Shown: positions 1-10,586, counted from the first letter of the stretch. The stretch is DNA of 37,323 bases from Actinomycetota bacterium (GCA_005883335.1 VAXM01000013.1:1089-38411); one strand, 5' to 3'. Numbers and translations are program-made. The notes: generated by a model not told the origin, from the letters alone.

Positions 1-756
1 CGGGCGCACGCGGGCCTCGAGCTGCTGTTCACGCCGATGGAGGAGGTGGGGCTGCGTGGTGCGGCGGCGTTCGACGAGCAGCGCCTCGGCGCGCGCGTCG
101 GCTACGTCTACGACCACGCGGGACCGGTCGGCGAGGTGATCCTCGGCGCGCCGCATCAACGCAAGCTCGACGTCCAGTTCCACGGCCGCGCGGCCCATGC
201 GGGGATGTATCCCGAGGAAGGCCGCTCGGCGATCGCGGCAGCGGCGCGCGCGATCGCGGACCTGCGGCTCGGGCGCCTCGACGACGAGACGACGGCGAAC
301 GTCGGCGAGATCGAGGGCGGGACCGCGCGCAACGTCGTCCCGGAGCATTGCCGCTTTCTGGCGGAGGCCCGCAGCCACGACGAGCGCAAGCTCGCCGACG
401 TCGTGCAGGAGATGCTCGAGACGGTGACCTTCGCCGCGACGCTGGCGGAATGCGAGGTCGAGACGCAGGTCGAAGGCTCGGCGCGCGGGTACCGCTTCCG
501 CCGAGACGACCTGCCCGTCCGGATCGCCGCGGGCGCGCTCGAGCGCTCGGGGCGGGCGCCGAGCTACATCCTCTCCGGCGGCGGCGCGGACGCGAACGTC
601 TTCAACGAGCGCGGCCTGCAATGTGTGAACCTCGCGAACGGGATGACCGACATCCACACGCCTGACGAGCGCATCGCGGTCGCGGATCTCGAGGCGATGG
701 TCGATGTGACGCTGGCCCTGGTCGAGGTCGCCGCCGAGACCGGCGATGCCGCTTAG
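1..756 (+). CDS. M20-family metallopeptidase (PepT-like), 5' truncated by window edge
   Basis: Frame 1 is open from base 1 (RAHAGLELLFTPMEEVGLRGAAAFD...); M20 features such as GxAAHAGMYPEEGRSAI, GGTARNVVPEHCRFLAEARS, LSGGGADANVFNERG, NGMTDIHTPDERI. Confidence 0.85.
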   Translation, partial: RAHAGLELLFTPMEEVGLRGAAAFDEQRLGARVGYVYDHAGPVGEVILGAPHQRKLDVQFHGRAAHAGMYPEEGRSAIAAAARAIADLRLGRLDDETTANVGEIEGGTARNVVPEHCRFLAEARSHDERKLADVVQEMLETVTFAATLAECEVETQVEGSARGYRFRRDDLPVRIAAGALERSGRAPSYILSGGGADANVFNERGLQCVNLANGMTDIHTPDERIAVADLEAMVDVTLALVEVAAETGDAA

Positions 757-1732
757 CCTCAGGCGCGGCCGCGTCACCGCGATCCTGGAAGAGCTCGACG
801 GGCTCGTCCGGCTAGAGGTCGACGGCGATGCGTGCGTGGCCTACCCGGGGCTGACGGGGCCGGTCGCGGTCGACGACGACGTCCTCGTCAACGTGCAGGC
901 GCGCGATCTCGCGCTGGGATCGGGAGGCTTCGACGTGCTCTACGCGAACCTCACCCGCGGGCTCGGCCTGTCCGCGACGGAGGGCGCCCACGTGATGAAG
1001 CTGCCGTACACGCCCTTGCAGGCGGCGGCCGTGCATGCGGAGGAGGGGGGTGGGCCGGCGGAGGAGCTCGGTGGCCTCCCGGTCGTCTGCTGCTCCCTGC
1101 ACAGCCAGGTCGCGCCGGTCTGCGCCGGCCTCGGGCAAGAGCTTCGCATCGCCTACGTCCAGCTTCCCGGTGGGGCGCTGCCGCTACCGCTGTCCGACAC
1201 CGTGCGGCTGCTGCGCGACCGCGGGCTGGTTGCGACCACCGTCTCGGTCGGCGCCTGCTTCGGCGGGGAGCAGGAGTGCGTCGGCGTCGCCTCCGCGCTC
1301 GCGTGGGCGGCCGGCGGCGGCTACGACGCGGTCGTCTGCGCGATCGGACCGGGGATCGTCGGCACGGGCTCGCGGCTCGGCCACGGAGGGCTCGCCGCAG
1401 CCGATGCTGCGAATGCGGCTTCGGCGCTGGGAGGCTCGCCGGTGCTGGCCGCGCGTGTCTCGAGCGCCGACGAGCGCGAGCGCCATCGCGGCGTGTCCCA
1501 TCACACCGAGGCGGTGCTCGCCCTATGCACGGGGCGGGTCATCGTCGCGTGGCCGGCGGGCCACGAGGCTCCGGATTGGGTCGAGCCGCGGCAGGAGGTC
1601 GACGTAGAGGGCTGGGAAGAGGCCTGCGCCGGCCTCCCGCTCTCCCATATGGGCCGCGGGCCCGACGAGGAGCCGTGGTTCTTCGCCGCCGCCTTCGCCG
1701 CCGGCCGTCTCGCTCGGAGCCTGGTCGCCTGA
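746..1732 (+). CDS. DUF3866 family protein
   Basis: ORF of 328 aa beginning LRRGRVTAILEELDGLVRLEVDGDACVAYPGLTGPVAVDDDVLVNVQARDLALGSGGFDVLYANL, resembling DUF3866; 11-bp overlap with the upstream CDS suggests coupling. Confidence 0.75.
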   Translation: MPLSLRRGRVTAILEELDGLVRLEVDGDACVAYPGLTGPVAVDDDVLVNVQARDLALGSGGFDVLYANLTRGLGLSATEGAHVMKLPYTPLQAAAVHAEEGGGPAEELGGLPVVCCSLHSQVAPVCAGLGQELRIAYVQLPGGALPLPLSDTVRLLRDRGLVATTVSVGACFGGEQECVGVASALAWAAGGGYDAVVCAIGPGIVGTGSRLGHGGLAAADAANAASALGGSPVLAARVSSADERERHRGVSHHTEAVLALCTGRVIVAWPAGHEAPDWVEPRQEVDVEGWEEACAGLPLSHMGRGPDEEPWFFAAAFAAGRLARSLVA

Positions 1733-1835
1733 TGGAGACCCGGCGGCCCGGCCCGGTCGCCGGCCGCGGGACGTGGAACACCTTCGGCGGCGACGCGGGG
1801 GTGGCGCGAACCGCGGCGCACTTGGTCCTGTAGTT

Positions 1836-1910
1836 CGGTTCGCCCGGCCTCCTCCCCGAGGCGAGCGTAACGAGGAAAGGCGCACGTGTCTGTCACGGGA
1901 CCGTGACGAA
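1836..1910 (+). repeat. Dispersed intergenic element, copy A (43-nt identical block plus GTCACGG-NN-CCGTGAC palindrome)
   Basis: CGGTTCGCCCGGCCTCCTCCCCGAGGCGAGCGTAACGAGGAAA is identical to 33558-33600, followed by ACGTGTCTGTCACGGgaCCGTGACGA. Confidence 0.85.
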
Positions 1911-1978
1911 AATGCGCCAACGCGCCGCGCGGCGGGGCGATGCGAAACCGGGCGAACAAGCTAGGGTTTCTCGCCCCG

Positions 1979-3103
1979 ATGAAGGTCGGCGTCGTCAAGG
2001 AAATCAAGTCGGACGAGTACCGCGTCGCGCTCACGCCTGCCGGTGCACGCGAGCTCGTCGAGCGCGGCCACGACGTCCTCGTCGAGCGCGGCGCAGGAGA
2101 CGGGAGCTCGTTTCCCGACGACGCGTACGAGGTCGCAGGCGCGACGCTGGGCTCTGCGGACGAGGTCTGGGGTGACGCGGAGCTGCTGCTCAAGGTCAAG
2201 GAGCCGCTTCCGTCCGAGTACTCCCTGCTCCGGGACGGGCTCGTTCTCTTCACGTACCTGCACCTCGCCGCCAGCGAAGAGCTGACGCGCGCACTCGCAG
2301 AGAGCGGCGCCACCTGCGTCGCCTACGAGACCGTCGAGACGAACAACCACGCACTGCCGCTGCTCGCGCCGATGAGCGAGATCGCCGGACGCCTCTCCGC
2401 GCAGGCGGGTGCGTACTTCCTCGAGAAGCCGCTCGGCGGGCGCGGCCTGCTTCTCGGCGGCGTGCCCGGGGTTGCGCCCGGCCGCGTTCTCGTGATCGGC
2501 GGCGGGATCGTCGGCTACAACGCGGCGGTGATCGCGCTCGGGCTCGGAGCCAACGTCACCATCCTCGAGCGCTCGATCGACCGGATGCGACATCTCGACG
2601 AGATCCTCTCGGGGCGCGTCAGCCTCGTGATGTCCTCGACCCTCCAGGTCGAGGAGTCGATCGTCGAGGCGGATGTCGTCATCGGCGCGGTGCTGATTCC
2701 CGGAGCGATCGCTCCGAAGCTGATCACCCGCGGGATGGTCGCCGCGATGAAGGACGGCGCAGTCCTGTGTGACGTCGCGATCGACCAGGGCGGGTGCGCC
2801 GAGACGTCCAGGCCGACGACCCACAGCGATCCCGTATACGTCGTCGACGGCGTCACGCATTACTGCGTCGCAAATATGCCCGGCGCCGTCCCGGTGACCT
2901 CGACCAAGGCGCTGACCAACGTGACGCTGCCGTTCGCCGAGGAGATTGCGGGCTACGGCCTCGCGCAGGCGGTCGCCCGCGATCCGGCGCTCGCACGCGG
3001 CGTCAATGTGCTCGACGGCAAGATCACCTACGAAGCGGTCGCGGAGGCACACAACCTCGACTTCCAGCCGCTCGAAGACCTGCTGCCGCTGTCGCCGGTC
3101 TGA
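1979..3103 (+). CDS. ald: Alanine dehydrogenase
   Basis: MKVGVVKEIKSDEYRVALTPAGARELVERGHDVLVERGAGDGSSFPDDAY; GGGIVGYNAAVIALGLGANVTILE Rossmann motif; HYCVANMPGAVPVTSTKALTN. Confidence 0.95.
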   Translation: MKVGVVKEIKSDEYRVALTPAGARELVERGHDVLVERGAGDGSSFPDDAYEVAGATLGSADEVWGDAELLLKVKEPLPSEYSLLRDGLVLFTYLHLAASEELTRALAESGATCVAYETVETNNHALPLLAPMSEIAGRLSAQAGAYFLEKPLGGRGLLLGGVPGVAPGRVLVIGGGIVGYNAAVIALGLGANVTILERSIDRMRHLDEILSGRVSLVMSSTLQVEESIVEADVVIGAVLIPGAIAPKLITRGMVAAMKDGAVLCDVAIDQGGCAETSRPTTHSDPVYVVDGVTHYCVANMPGAVPVTSTKALTNVTLPFAEEIAGYGLAQAVARDPALARGVNVLDGKITYEAVAEAHNLDFQPLEDLLPLSPV

Positions 3104-3106
3104 GGC

Positions 3107-3235
3107 TCAGGACTTCGGTTGCGCCTTGTTGCGGCCCGGGCTCAGTTTGACGACGACCCACGTCATCGCGGCCGCGAGGACGATCACGCACGCGGCGAAG
3201 ACGATGAGACCGAGCAGCCCGAGGATGGCATCCAC
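3107..3235 (-). CDS. Putative 42-aa single-pass membrane protein (not in the supplied ORF track)
   Basis: Reverse strand reads (GTG start) MDAILGLLGLIVFAACVIVLAAAMTWVVVKLSPGRNKAQPKS*; hydrophobic segment plus basic tail; TATTCT -10-like hexamer 9 nt upstream of GTG. Confidence 0.5.
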   Translation of the reverse strand: MDAILGLLGLIVFAACVIVLAAAMTWVVVKLSPGRNKAQPKS

Positions 3236-3255
3236 GACCAACCTAGAATAGCCCG

Positions 3256-4422
3256 GTGCCGCGTGCCTGCGTGATTGTGCTGGACGCCGTCGGTGCCGGG
3301 GCGCTGCCGGATGCCGCCGCGTACGGTGACGAGGGCTCGGACACGCTCGGCAACGTCGCCAGGGCGGTCGGTGGGCTCGACCTGCCCAACCTCGAGGCGC
3401 TCGGCTTGGGCAACGTTGAGCCGCTCGAGGGCTGCCCGCCGCAGCCGGGCGCGCCGGCGGTCGCCGGCCGGCTGCTCGAGCGCTCGAAGGGAAAGGACAC
3501 GACGGCCGGGCACTGGGAGCTGATGGGCGTCGTCACGCCGACGCCGTTTCCCACCTATCCGCAGGGCTTTCCGCACGACGTGATCGACCCGTTCATGCAC
3601 CGGACGGGCCGGGGCGTCCTCGGCAACAAGCCGGCGTCGGGGACCGAGATCATCCAGGAGCTCGGGGAGGAGCACCAGCGAACCGGGAAGTGGATCGTCT
3701 ACACGTCCGCGGACTCGGTCTTCCAGATCGCGGCACACGAGGAGACGATCCCACTCGAGGAGCTCTACGCCGGCTGTCGCATCGCACGCGAGATCCTGAG
3801 CGGCAAGCACGCGGTCGGGCGCGTGATCGCACGGCCGTTCGTCGGCGAGCCGGGGAACTACGTCCGCACGCCGAACCGGCACGACTTCTCGCTCGAACCG
3901 CGGCGGCCGAACTACCTCACGCTAGTCCGCGAGGCGGGGAAGACGGTGTACGGCGTCGGCAAGATCGGCGACATCTTCGCCGGCCGCGACATCGACGACT
4001 CGCGTCCGACGAAGTCGAACGTCGAGGGGATCCAGCAAACGGAGACGCTGTTGCGGGAGATCGACGATGGGCTCGTCTTCACGAACCTCGTCGAGACGGA
4101 CATGCTCTGGGGCCACCGCAACGACCCGGTCAACTTCCACCGCTGCCTGCAGGACTTCGACCGGCGGCTTCCCGACCTGCTCGATGCGCTGCGGCCCCAG
4201 GACCTTCTGATCCTCACCTCGGATCACGGCTGCGACCCGACCACGGCGTCCACGGATCACTCGCGCGAGCACGCGCTGCTGCTGGCCTACGTCCAGGGGA
4301 GGAATGCCGCCGGCCGCATCCACGAGGGTGAGTTCGCCGACGTCGGCGCAACCGTCAACACCTGGCTCGGCGGCAAGTCGCCGGGCAAGCAACTCCCGGG
4401 CGAAGCGATCGTCGAGTCGTGA
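3256..4422 (+). CDS. deoB: Phosphopentomutase
   Basis: GTG start; [33 protein letters not shown]..., [22 protein letters not shown]; typical DeoB. Confidence 0.95.
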   Translation: MPRACVIVLDAVGAGALPDAAAYGDEGSDTLGNVARAVGGLDLPNLEALGLGNVEPLEGCPPQPGAPAVAGRLLERSKGKDTTAGHWELMGVVTPTPFPTYPQGFPHDVIDPFMHRTGRGVLGNKPASGTEIIQELGEEHQRTGKWIVYTSADSVFQIAAHEETIPLEELYAGCRIAREILSGKHAVGRVIARPFVGEPGNYVRTPNRHDFSLEPRRPNYLTLVREAGKTVYGVGKIGDIFAGRDIDDSRPTKSNVEGIQQTETLLREIDDGLVFTNLVETDMLWGHRNDPVNFHRCLQDFDRRLPDLLDALRPQDLLILTSDHGCDPTTASTDHSREHALLLAYVQGRNAAGRIHEGEFADVGATVNTWLGGKSPGKQLPGEAIVES

Positions 4423-4441
4423 AAGCCGATCCAGGGCCGGC

Positions 4442-5740
4442 GTGATCAGGCCGGTCGAGCTAATCGAGCGCAAGCGCGACGGAGGCGAGCTCACTCCGCA
4501 CGAGCTCGAAGAGCTGATGCTGGGCTATGCCCGAGACGAGATCCCGGACTACCAGCTCGCCGCGTTCTGCATGGCGGTCTTCTTCCGCGGGCTCACGGGC
4601 GCCGAGACCTACGCGCTGATGGAGGCGATGATCAAGACCGGCGAGACGGTCGACTTGCGATCGGCGCTCGGCCGTAAGGTCGTCGACAAGCACTCGACCG
4701 GAGGCGTCGGCGACAAGACCTCGATCGCGGTCGGGCCGATCGTCGCAGCCTGCGGCGTCCCGTTCGCGAAGATGAGCGGGAGGGGTCTCGGCCACACCGG
4801 CGGCACGCTCGACAAGCTCGAGTCGATCCCGGGCTTCAGGATCGAGCTCTCGACGGAAGAGCTGATCGAACAGGTGAAGTCTGCCGGGATGGCGATCGTC
4901 GGTGCCACCGCCGACCTCGTGCCGGCTGACAAGCGCCTCTACGCGCTGCGCGACGTCACGGCGACCGTCGACAACTACTCCCTGATTGCCGCAAGCATCA
5001 TGTCCAAGAAGATTGCGGGCGGGGCCGAGGCGATCGTGCTCGACGTGAAGGTCGGTGACGGCGCCTTCATGAAGTCGGAAGCCGACGCCCGGACGCTCGC
5101 CGAGACCATGCTCGAGCTCGGCCGCAACGCCGGCCGCGAAGTCGTCTGCCTGCTCACCGACATGGACCAGCCGCTCGGGCGCGCGGTCGGCAACGCGCTC
5201 GAAATCCGCGAGGCGATCGCGACCCTGCGGGGCGAGGGCCCGCCCGACTTCGTCGAGCTCGTGCTCGCCGCGAGCAGCCGGCTCTTGACGCTCTCGGATC
5301 TCGGCATCGACGAAGCCGAGTCCCGCGAGCGCGTCGAGCGCGCGCTCGCGGACGGGTCCGCGGTCGAGGCCTACGAGCGCTGGGTCCGCGCGCAGGGAGG
5401 TGACCCCGACGAGTCGGCCCTGCCTGCCGCGCCCGTCGTGAGCGGGCTCGCAGCCTCGCGGGCGGGGTACGTGGCGGAGCTCGGAGCGGTCCGCGTCGGC
5501 CAGGCCGCGCTGCACCTCGGAGCGGGGCGCCAGGCCAAGGACGACGAGATCGACCACGCCGTAGGCGTCTTGTGCCTTCGAAAGCGCGGGGACCGGGTTG
5601 CGCAGGGCGAGGCGCTCTGCGAGATCCACGCGCGAACGGAGGAGGCCGCCGCCGACGCGGCGCAGGAGCTGGAAAGCGCCTACGTCCTCGCCGACGAGCC
5701 TCCGCCCGAGTCGGCCGTCGTGATCGACGTCATCGCCTGA
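4442..5740 (+). CDS. deoA: Thymidine / pyrimidine-nucleoside phosphorylase
   Basis: GTG start VIRPVELIERKRDGGELTPHEL...; KHSTGGVGDKTSIAVGPIVAACGVPFAKMSGRGLGHTGGTLDKLESIPG signature. Confidence 0.93.
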   Translation: MIRPVELIERKRDGGELTPHELEELMLGYARDEIPDYQLAAFCMAVFFRGLTGAETYALMEAMIKTGETVDLRSALGRKVVDKHSTGGVGDKTSIAVGPIVAACGVPFAKMSGRGLGHTGGTLDKLESIPGFRIELSTEELIEQVKSAGMAIVGATADLVPADKRLYALRDVTATVDNYSLIAASIMSKKIAGGAEAIVLDVKVGDGAFMKSEADARTLAETMLELGRNAGREVVCLLTDMDQPLGRAVGNALEIREAIATLRGEGPPDFVELVLAASSRLLTLSDLGIDEAESRERVERALADGSAVEAYERWVRAQGGDPDESALPAAPVVSGLAASRAGYVAELGAVRVGQAALHLGAGRQAKDDEIDHAVGVLCLRKRGDRVAQGEALCEIHARTEEAAADAAQELESAYVLADEPPPESAVVIDVIA

Positions 5741-5781
5741 GCGAGGGCGACTGCCGCGCCCACGGCGCTACGCTGGCGGCC

Positions 5782-6609
5782 ATGCCGGAGCTTCCCGAGG
5801 TCGAGACCGTCCGGGCACGACTCGAGCCCAAGCTCGTCGGCCGCCGTTTCGAGCACGTCGGGATCTTCGACCCACGCCTCACCCGGCCCGCCGATCCCGC
5901 CGGAGTGGCCGCCGAGCTCGAGGGCGAGCGGGTCGCCGCGCTCGATCGCCGCGGCAAGTATTTGATTGTCCGGTTCGAAAGCGGTCGCGTTCTCCTGATT
6001 CACCTCCGGATGACTGGACAGCTACTCCATGCGAACGGCGGTCGCCCTCCGGCCGGAGACGTCCATCGCCGCGCTGTTGTCAAGTTAGACGACGGCTCGG
6101 ACGTCGTGTACCGGGACGTGCGCCGCTTCGGCACGTGGCAGCTCCTGGACGAGGACGACTTGCTGTCGTACCTCGCGCAGCGCATCGGCCGGGAACCGCT
6201 GGTGCGCTCGTTTACGAGCAAGCGGCTCGCGGAGGCGCTCGAAGGCCGGCGAGCTCCGCTCAAGTCCGCGCTCCTCGACCAGCGGCGGCTCGCGGGCGTC
6301 GGAAACATCTACGCCGACGAGGCGCTCTGGCGTGCGCGCTTGCACCCGCTCCGACCCGCCGGCGAGCTGAGCGCGGAGGAAATCGCGGCGCTTCACCGCG
6401 GAATCCGGGCTGCCTTGCGGGCCGGGATCGCACGCCAAGGCGCGACGCTCAGCAACTACCGGACTCCGGACGGAAGCCCGGGGCGGATGCAGGAGGAGTT
6501 CAGGGTCTACGGCCGCGAGGGCGAACCGTGCGAGCGTTGCGGGACGCCGATCGAGAAGATCCGCGCGGGCGGCCGCGGCACGTGGTACTGCCCGTCCTGC
6601 CAGCGCTGA
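5782..6609 (+). CDS. mutM: Formamidopyrimidine-DNA glycosylase
   Basis: MPELPEVETVRARLEPKLVGRRF N-terminus; C-terminal zinc finger CERCGTPIEKIRAGGRGTWYCPSCQR. Confidence 0.95.
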   Translation: MPELPEVETVRARLEPKLVGRRFEHVGIFDPRLTRPADPAGVAAELEGERVAALDRRGKYLIVRFESGRVLLIHLRMTGQLLHANGGRPPAGDVHRRAVVKLDDGSDVVYRDVRRFGTWQLLDEDDLLSYLAQRIGREPLVRSFTSKRLAEALEGRRAPLKSALLDQRRLAGVGNIYADEALWRARLHPLRPAGELSAEEIAALHRGIRAALRAGIARQGATLSNYRTPDGSPGRMQEEFRVYGREGEPCERCGTPIEKIRAGGRGTWYCPSCQR

Positions 6610-6719
6610 GCCTCCCCGGCCACCCTGCGAAGACACTGCTTACGCGCCGTAGCGCTATCGGTTTCGAATGCGAAACGAGCGGACAGACCCACCCCTAGGG
6701 GAAATGGGGTCGATAACGA

Positions 6720-6744
6720 AAGGGCGGGGGCCAGCCCCGCCCTT
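6720..6744. terminator. Strong GC hairpin between convergent mutM and glutaredoxin gene
   Basis: AAGGGCGGGG-gccag-CCCCGCCCTT perfect 10-bp stem; short T-containing tail on + strand. Confidence 0.6.
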
Positions 6745-6768
6745 CTCGTACCTCGAGCCGTGCGGGTT

Positions 6769-7020
6769 TCAGGCCGCGATCCGCTCGAGCTCGCCGCCGC
6801 GATCGAGCTGCCAGAGCTCGGTGTAGCCGCCGATCGGCCGGCCGTCGATGAGGATCTGCGGGACGGTCCAGCCGCCGGTCAGGTCGAGCAGGCGCTGGCG
6901 GAACGCCGGGTCGTCGTCGAGCGAGATCTCCTCGTACTCGAGCCCGCGTGCGTCCAGCAGCGCCTTGGCGCGGACGCAGTAGGCGCACCAGCGGGTCGTA
7001 TACATCTGAATCCTCGGCAT
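6769..7020 (-). CDS. Glutaredoxin-like protein
   Basis: MPRIQMYTTRWCAYCVRAKALLDARGLEYEEISLDDDPAFRQRLLDLTGGWTVPQILIDGRPIGGYTEL; CxxC and TVP motifs. Confidence 0.9.
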   Translation of the reverse strand: MPRIQMYTTRWCAYCVRAKALLDARGLEYEEISLDDDPAFRQRLLDLTGGWTVPQILIDGRPIGGYTELWQLDRGGELERIAA

Positions 7021-7086
7021 TACGAGTTCAAACGCAGAAAACGCCCCGGCGATTCCCGGCCTGGCCCGTCTCTACACTTGAGCCAC

Positions 7087-7827
7087 GTGGCCGGCCGCTC
7101 GTACAAGACCGAGGCCGTGGTGCTGCGCTCCTTTCGTTTCGGCGAAGCGGATCGCGTGCTCCACCTCTACACGCGTGAGCGTGGTCGGATCGGCGCCGTC
7201 GCGAAAGGTGTCCGAAAGACGAAGTCGCGCTTCGGCGGGCGACTCGAGCCGCTCAGCCACGTCGAGCTCATGCTGCACCAGGGCGGCGGAGAGCTCCAGA
7301 CGGTCACGGGAGCGGAGTTGGTCCGGTCGCACCGCGAGGCGCGTGAGGACTCGTACCGTCTCGGCGCCGGGCTCGTCGGCGCGGAGGCGATGCTGCGCCT
7401 GTTCCCCGAGCAGGAAGCGAACGAGCGGGCGTTCCGCGCGCTCGTGCGGTTCCTCGACCTCCTCGACGAGCTGAGTCCCGTCAAGCGCGCGACGGGCCTC
7501 GACCCGCTCGTGCTCTCTTTCCAGCTGAAGCTGCTCTGGCTGTCGGGATACCTGCCGCACGTGACGAGCTGTGCGGACTGCGGTGCCGAGACGGGCCTCG
7601 CCGGCTACTCGCCGACGGCCGGCGGAGCGGTCTGCGGGGCCTGCGCGAACGGTGCGCTGCCGCTCTCCCGCGACGGGCTGCTCGGAATCGAGGGGCTCCT
7701 CCAGCGGCCGCTCGCCGAAGCTTCCGACGCCGGCCTGACGGATCGCGGCGCTCGCGAGGCGCTCGGCGTGATCACCGCCTCGTACGAGTATCACGGGGGC
7801 TTCCGCCTTCGAACGCTGAGTGCCTAA
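7087..7827 (+). CDS. recO: DNA repair protein RecO
   Basis: GTG start VAGRSYKTEAVVLRSFRFGEADRVLHLYTRERGRIGAVAKGVRKTKSRFGGRLEP; C4 zinc motif CADCG...CGAC. Confidence 0.93.
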   Translation: MAGRSYKTEAVVLRSFRFGEADRVLHLYTRERGRIGAVAKGVRKTKSRFGGRLEPLSHVELMLHQGGGELQTVTGAELVRSHREAREDSYRLGAGLVGAEAMLRLFPEQEANERAFRALVRFLDLLDELSPVKRATGLDPLVLSFQLKLLWLSGYLPHVTSCADCGAETGLAGYSPTAGGAVCGACANGALPLSRDGLLGIEGLLQRPLAEASDAGLTDRGAREALGVITASYEYHGGFRLRTLSA

Positions 7828-7860
7828 GGCCGGTCGGACCGTGCCGTTAGGCTCAGCGCC

Positions 7861-8721
7861 GTGAACTTCCAGGAGATGATCCGCTCGCTCGAGGGGTATT
7901 GGGCGGAGCAGGGCTGCGTGCTCATGCAGCCGTACCACACGGAACTCGCAGCGGGCACGATGAATCCCGCGACCTTCCTGCGCTGCCTCGGGCCGAGCCC
8001 CTGGAAGACCGCCTACGTCGAGCCGGTGATCCGGCCGCTCGACGGACGGTACGGCGAGAACCCGTACCGCTTCCAGCACTACTTCCAGTACCAGGTGATC
8101 CTGAAGCCCGCACCCGAGGACGTGCTCGACCGGTACTTCGCCTCGCTCGAGGCGATCGGGATCGACCTGCAGCGCCACGACATCCGCCTCGTCGAGGACG
8201 ACTGGGAGCAGGCGACCCTCGGCGCGTGGGGGCTCGGGTGGGAGGTCTGGTGCGACGGGATGGAGATCACGCAGTGGACGTACTTCCAGCAGCTCGGCGG
8301 GTTCGACGTCGAGCTCGTCCCGGCGGAGATGACTTATGGGCTCGAGCGCCTCGGCATGTTCCTGCAGGGGAAGTCGAGCGCGTTCGAGCTCGAGTGGGCG
8401 CCTGGGGTGACGTGGGGCGACGTGTACCGCGAGAGCGAGCGGGAGTGGTCGGCGTACAACTTCGAGCTCGCGCCGGTGGAGACGCTGTCGCGGCGGTTCG
8501 GGGAGGCCGAGGAGGAGTGCCGGCAGCTCGTCGAGCGCCGCCTGCCCCTTCCGGCTTACGACCAGGTGCTGAAGTGCTCCCACATGCTGAACCTGCTGGA
8601 CGCCCGGGGAGCGCTGTCGGTGACCGAGCGGGCGGCGTACGTGGGGCGCGTCCGGACCCTGGCCCGCGAGGTCGCACGGCTCTATTTGGAGCAGGAGGGC
8701 GATGGCGACGCTGCTGGTTGA
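7861..8721 (+). CDS. glyQ: Glycine--tRNA ligase alpha subunit
   Basis: [83 protein letters not shown]. Confidence 0.96.
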   Translation: MNFQEMIRSLEGYWAEQGCVLMQPYHTELAAGTMNPATFLRCLGPSPWKTAYVEPVIRPLDGRYGENPYRFQHYFQYQVILKPAPEDVLDRYFASLEAIGIDLQRHDIRLVEDDWEQATLGAWGLGWEVWCDGMEITQWTYFQQLGGFDVELVPAEMTYGLERLGMFLQGKSSAFELEWAPGVTWGDVYRESEREWSAYNFELAPVETLSRRFGEAEEECRQLVERRLPLPAYDQVLKCSHMLNLLDARGALSVTERAAYVGRVRTLAREVARLYLEQEGDGDAAG

Positions 8722-10543
8722 GATCGGCTGCGAGGAGCTTCCTGCACGCGCGTGCCGGGAAGCCGAGGCGCAGCTGCCGATGTTGGTCGAGCGGGAGCTC
8801 GGGGCTCGTCCGGACAGGGTCTTCGTGGGGCCCCGGCGGATTGCGGCCGTCCTGCTCGACGTTGCCGAGCGGACGCCTGACGAGTGGGTAAAGGGACCGC
8901 CGGAACAGCTTGCGGAGAAAGCGGCGGCCGGGTTCGCGAAGCGGCACGGCGTCGAGGTCGAGGCGCTCGTCGCGCGCGAGGGCTTCCTGGGCTTCGAGCG
9001 GCCCGGGCGGCCGCTTGCCGAGGCGCTGCCCGAGAAGGCCGACGCGATCGTTCGCGGCTTTGCGTTCTCGAAGTCGATGCGCTGGGACGACAGCGGGCTT
9101 CGCTTCTCCAGGCCGGTGCGGTGGACGCTGGTCAAGCTCGACGGGGAGACCGTCGTCGGCGCGTCGTCGTTCGGCCACCGCTTCGCGGAAGGCGCCGTCG
9201 AGATCCCGGTCGCGGGCGAGTACGAGGAGCGCCTCCGCTCGGCGCGCGTCGAGCCAGACGCCGAGGAGCGACGGCGACAGATCGTGTCTGGGCTCGACGC
9301 GATCGGGGGGTGGAGCGACCCGGCCGGCGTGCTCGAGGAGGTCGTGTACCTCGTCGAGAGCGTGACGGTGCTCGAGGGACGCTTCGACGAGCGCTTCCTC
9401 CAACTGCCGGAGCGCGTGGTCGTGACGGCGATGCAGTCGCACCAGCGCTACTTCCCCCTCGGAGGGAACCGGTTCGCGTTCGTCGCCAACGGCGGCGATC
9501 CGGACACGGTGCGGGCCGGTAACGAGGGGGTTCTCGCGGGGCGGCTCGACGACGCGAGCTTCACGTTCGAGCGCGACGTCGCGTCGGGCATCGAAAGGCT
9601 CGCCGAGCGGCTGGGCGGGATCACGTTCTTCGCGGGTGCGGGGTCGTTCGCGGACAAGTCCGAGCGGCTTCGCGATCTCGTCGCGAAGCTGGGCGGGGGA
9701 GAGGCGTCGCTCGAGGCGGCCCGGCTGGCGAAGGCCGACCAGGCATCCGAGCTCGTGCGCGAGTTTCCCGATCTCGAAGGTCACATCGGCGCCGAGTACG
9801 CGCGTCTCGCCGGCTACCCGGAGGCCGTCTGCGCCGCGGTCGACGAGCAGTACCTGCCGGATTCTGCGGGCGGGCCCCTGCCGCAGACCGAGGCCGGGAA
9901 GGTGCTCGCGGCGGCGGACAAGCTCGACACCCTTTCGGTGTCCTTCTCGCTCGGGCACCGGCCGACCGGCTCGCGGGATCCCTACGGGTCGCGGCGCGCG
10001 GCGATCGGGCTCTGCCGGTTGGCGCTGGAGGGCGGGCTGGTAATTCCTCGCGAGCTCATGCCCGAGGACGTGCGGGAGTTCGTCGAGGAGCGGCTCGAGG
10101 GTCTGGTCGACGTGCCCGTCGAGTACGTCCGGGCGGCGCGGGCCTCGGCGGCGCCCGACCTCGCGAGCGTTGGTCGTCTGGCGCAGACGCTGTACGCGGA
10201 GCGGGAGACGGCGTCGTTCGGCGGTGTCTACACGGCCTACGAGCGGGCGGACCGGCTGGCCGGTCGCGCGGCGGACGAGGCCGCGGAGCAGCTCGACCAC
10301 TCGCTCTTGCGCGAGGATGCGGAGCGCGCGCTCGCCGAGGGGTTGGCGGCCGTCTCGGTCGACGGTGACGTGCGCAAGGCGCTCGAGTCGGGCGCGAAAC
10401 TGGCGCCGCTCGTCGAGCGGTTCTTCGACGAGGTGCTCGTCATGGACGAGGACCCGGCCGTGCGCGCGAACCGGCTGAGGTTGCTGCTCGACGTTCGCGA
10501 CACGCTCGGGCGGTTGGGGGACTTTTCGCAGATCCCGCGCTAG
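8702..10543 (+). CDS. glyS: Glycine--tRNA ligase beta subunit
   Basis: [25 protein letters not shown]...; overlaps glyQ by 20 bp; [61 protein letters not shown]. Confidence 0.96.
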   Translation: MATLLVEIGCEELPARACREAEAQLPMLVERELGARPDRVFVGPRRIAAVLLDVAERTPDEWVKGPPEQLAEKAAAGFAKRHGVEVEALVAREGFLGFERPGRPLAEALPEKADAIVRGFAFSKSMRWDDSGLRFSRPVRWTLVKLDGETVVGASSFGHRFAEGAVEIPVAGEYEERLRSARVEPDAEERRRQIVSGLDAIGGWSDPAGVLEEVVYLVESVTVLEGRFDERFLQLPERVVVTAMQSHQRYFPLGGNRFAFVANGGDPDTVRAGNEGVLAGRLDDASFTFERDVASGIERLAERLGGITFFAGAGSFADKSERLRDLVAKLGGGEASLEAARLAKADQASELVREFPDLEGHIGAEYARLAGYPEAVCAAVDEQYLPDSAGGPLPQTEAGKVLAAADKLDTLSVSFSLGHRPTGSRDPYGSRRAAIGLCRLALEGGLVIPRELMPEDVREFVEERLEGLVDVPVEYVRAARASAAPDLASVGRLAQTLYAERETASFGGVYTAYERADRLAGRAADEAAEQLDHSLLREDAERALAEGLAAVSVDGDVRKALESGAKLAPLVERFFDEVLVMDEDPAVRANRLRLLLDVRDTLGRLGDFSQIPR

Positions 10544-10586
10544 TCGCTCGCCGGCGGCCCGGCGAACGCAGCCCCTACTGAATGTT

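Noticed and set aside
7072-9135. 687-aa minus-strand ORF opposite recO, glyQ and glyS
   Set aside because: Spurious antisense ORF over three well-conserved genes; composition is low-complexity and no family is recognisable.
8267-10300. 677-aa minus-strand ORF opposite glyQ/glyS
   Set aside because: Antisense high-GC artefact overlapping a conserved essential gene.
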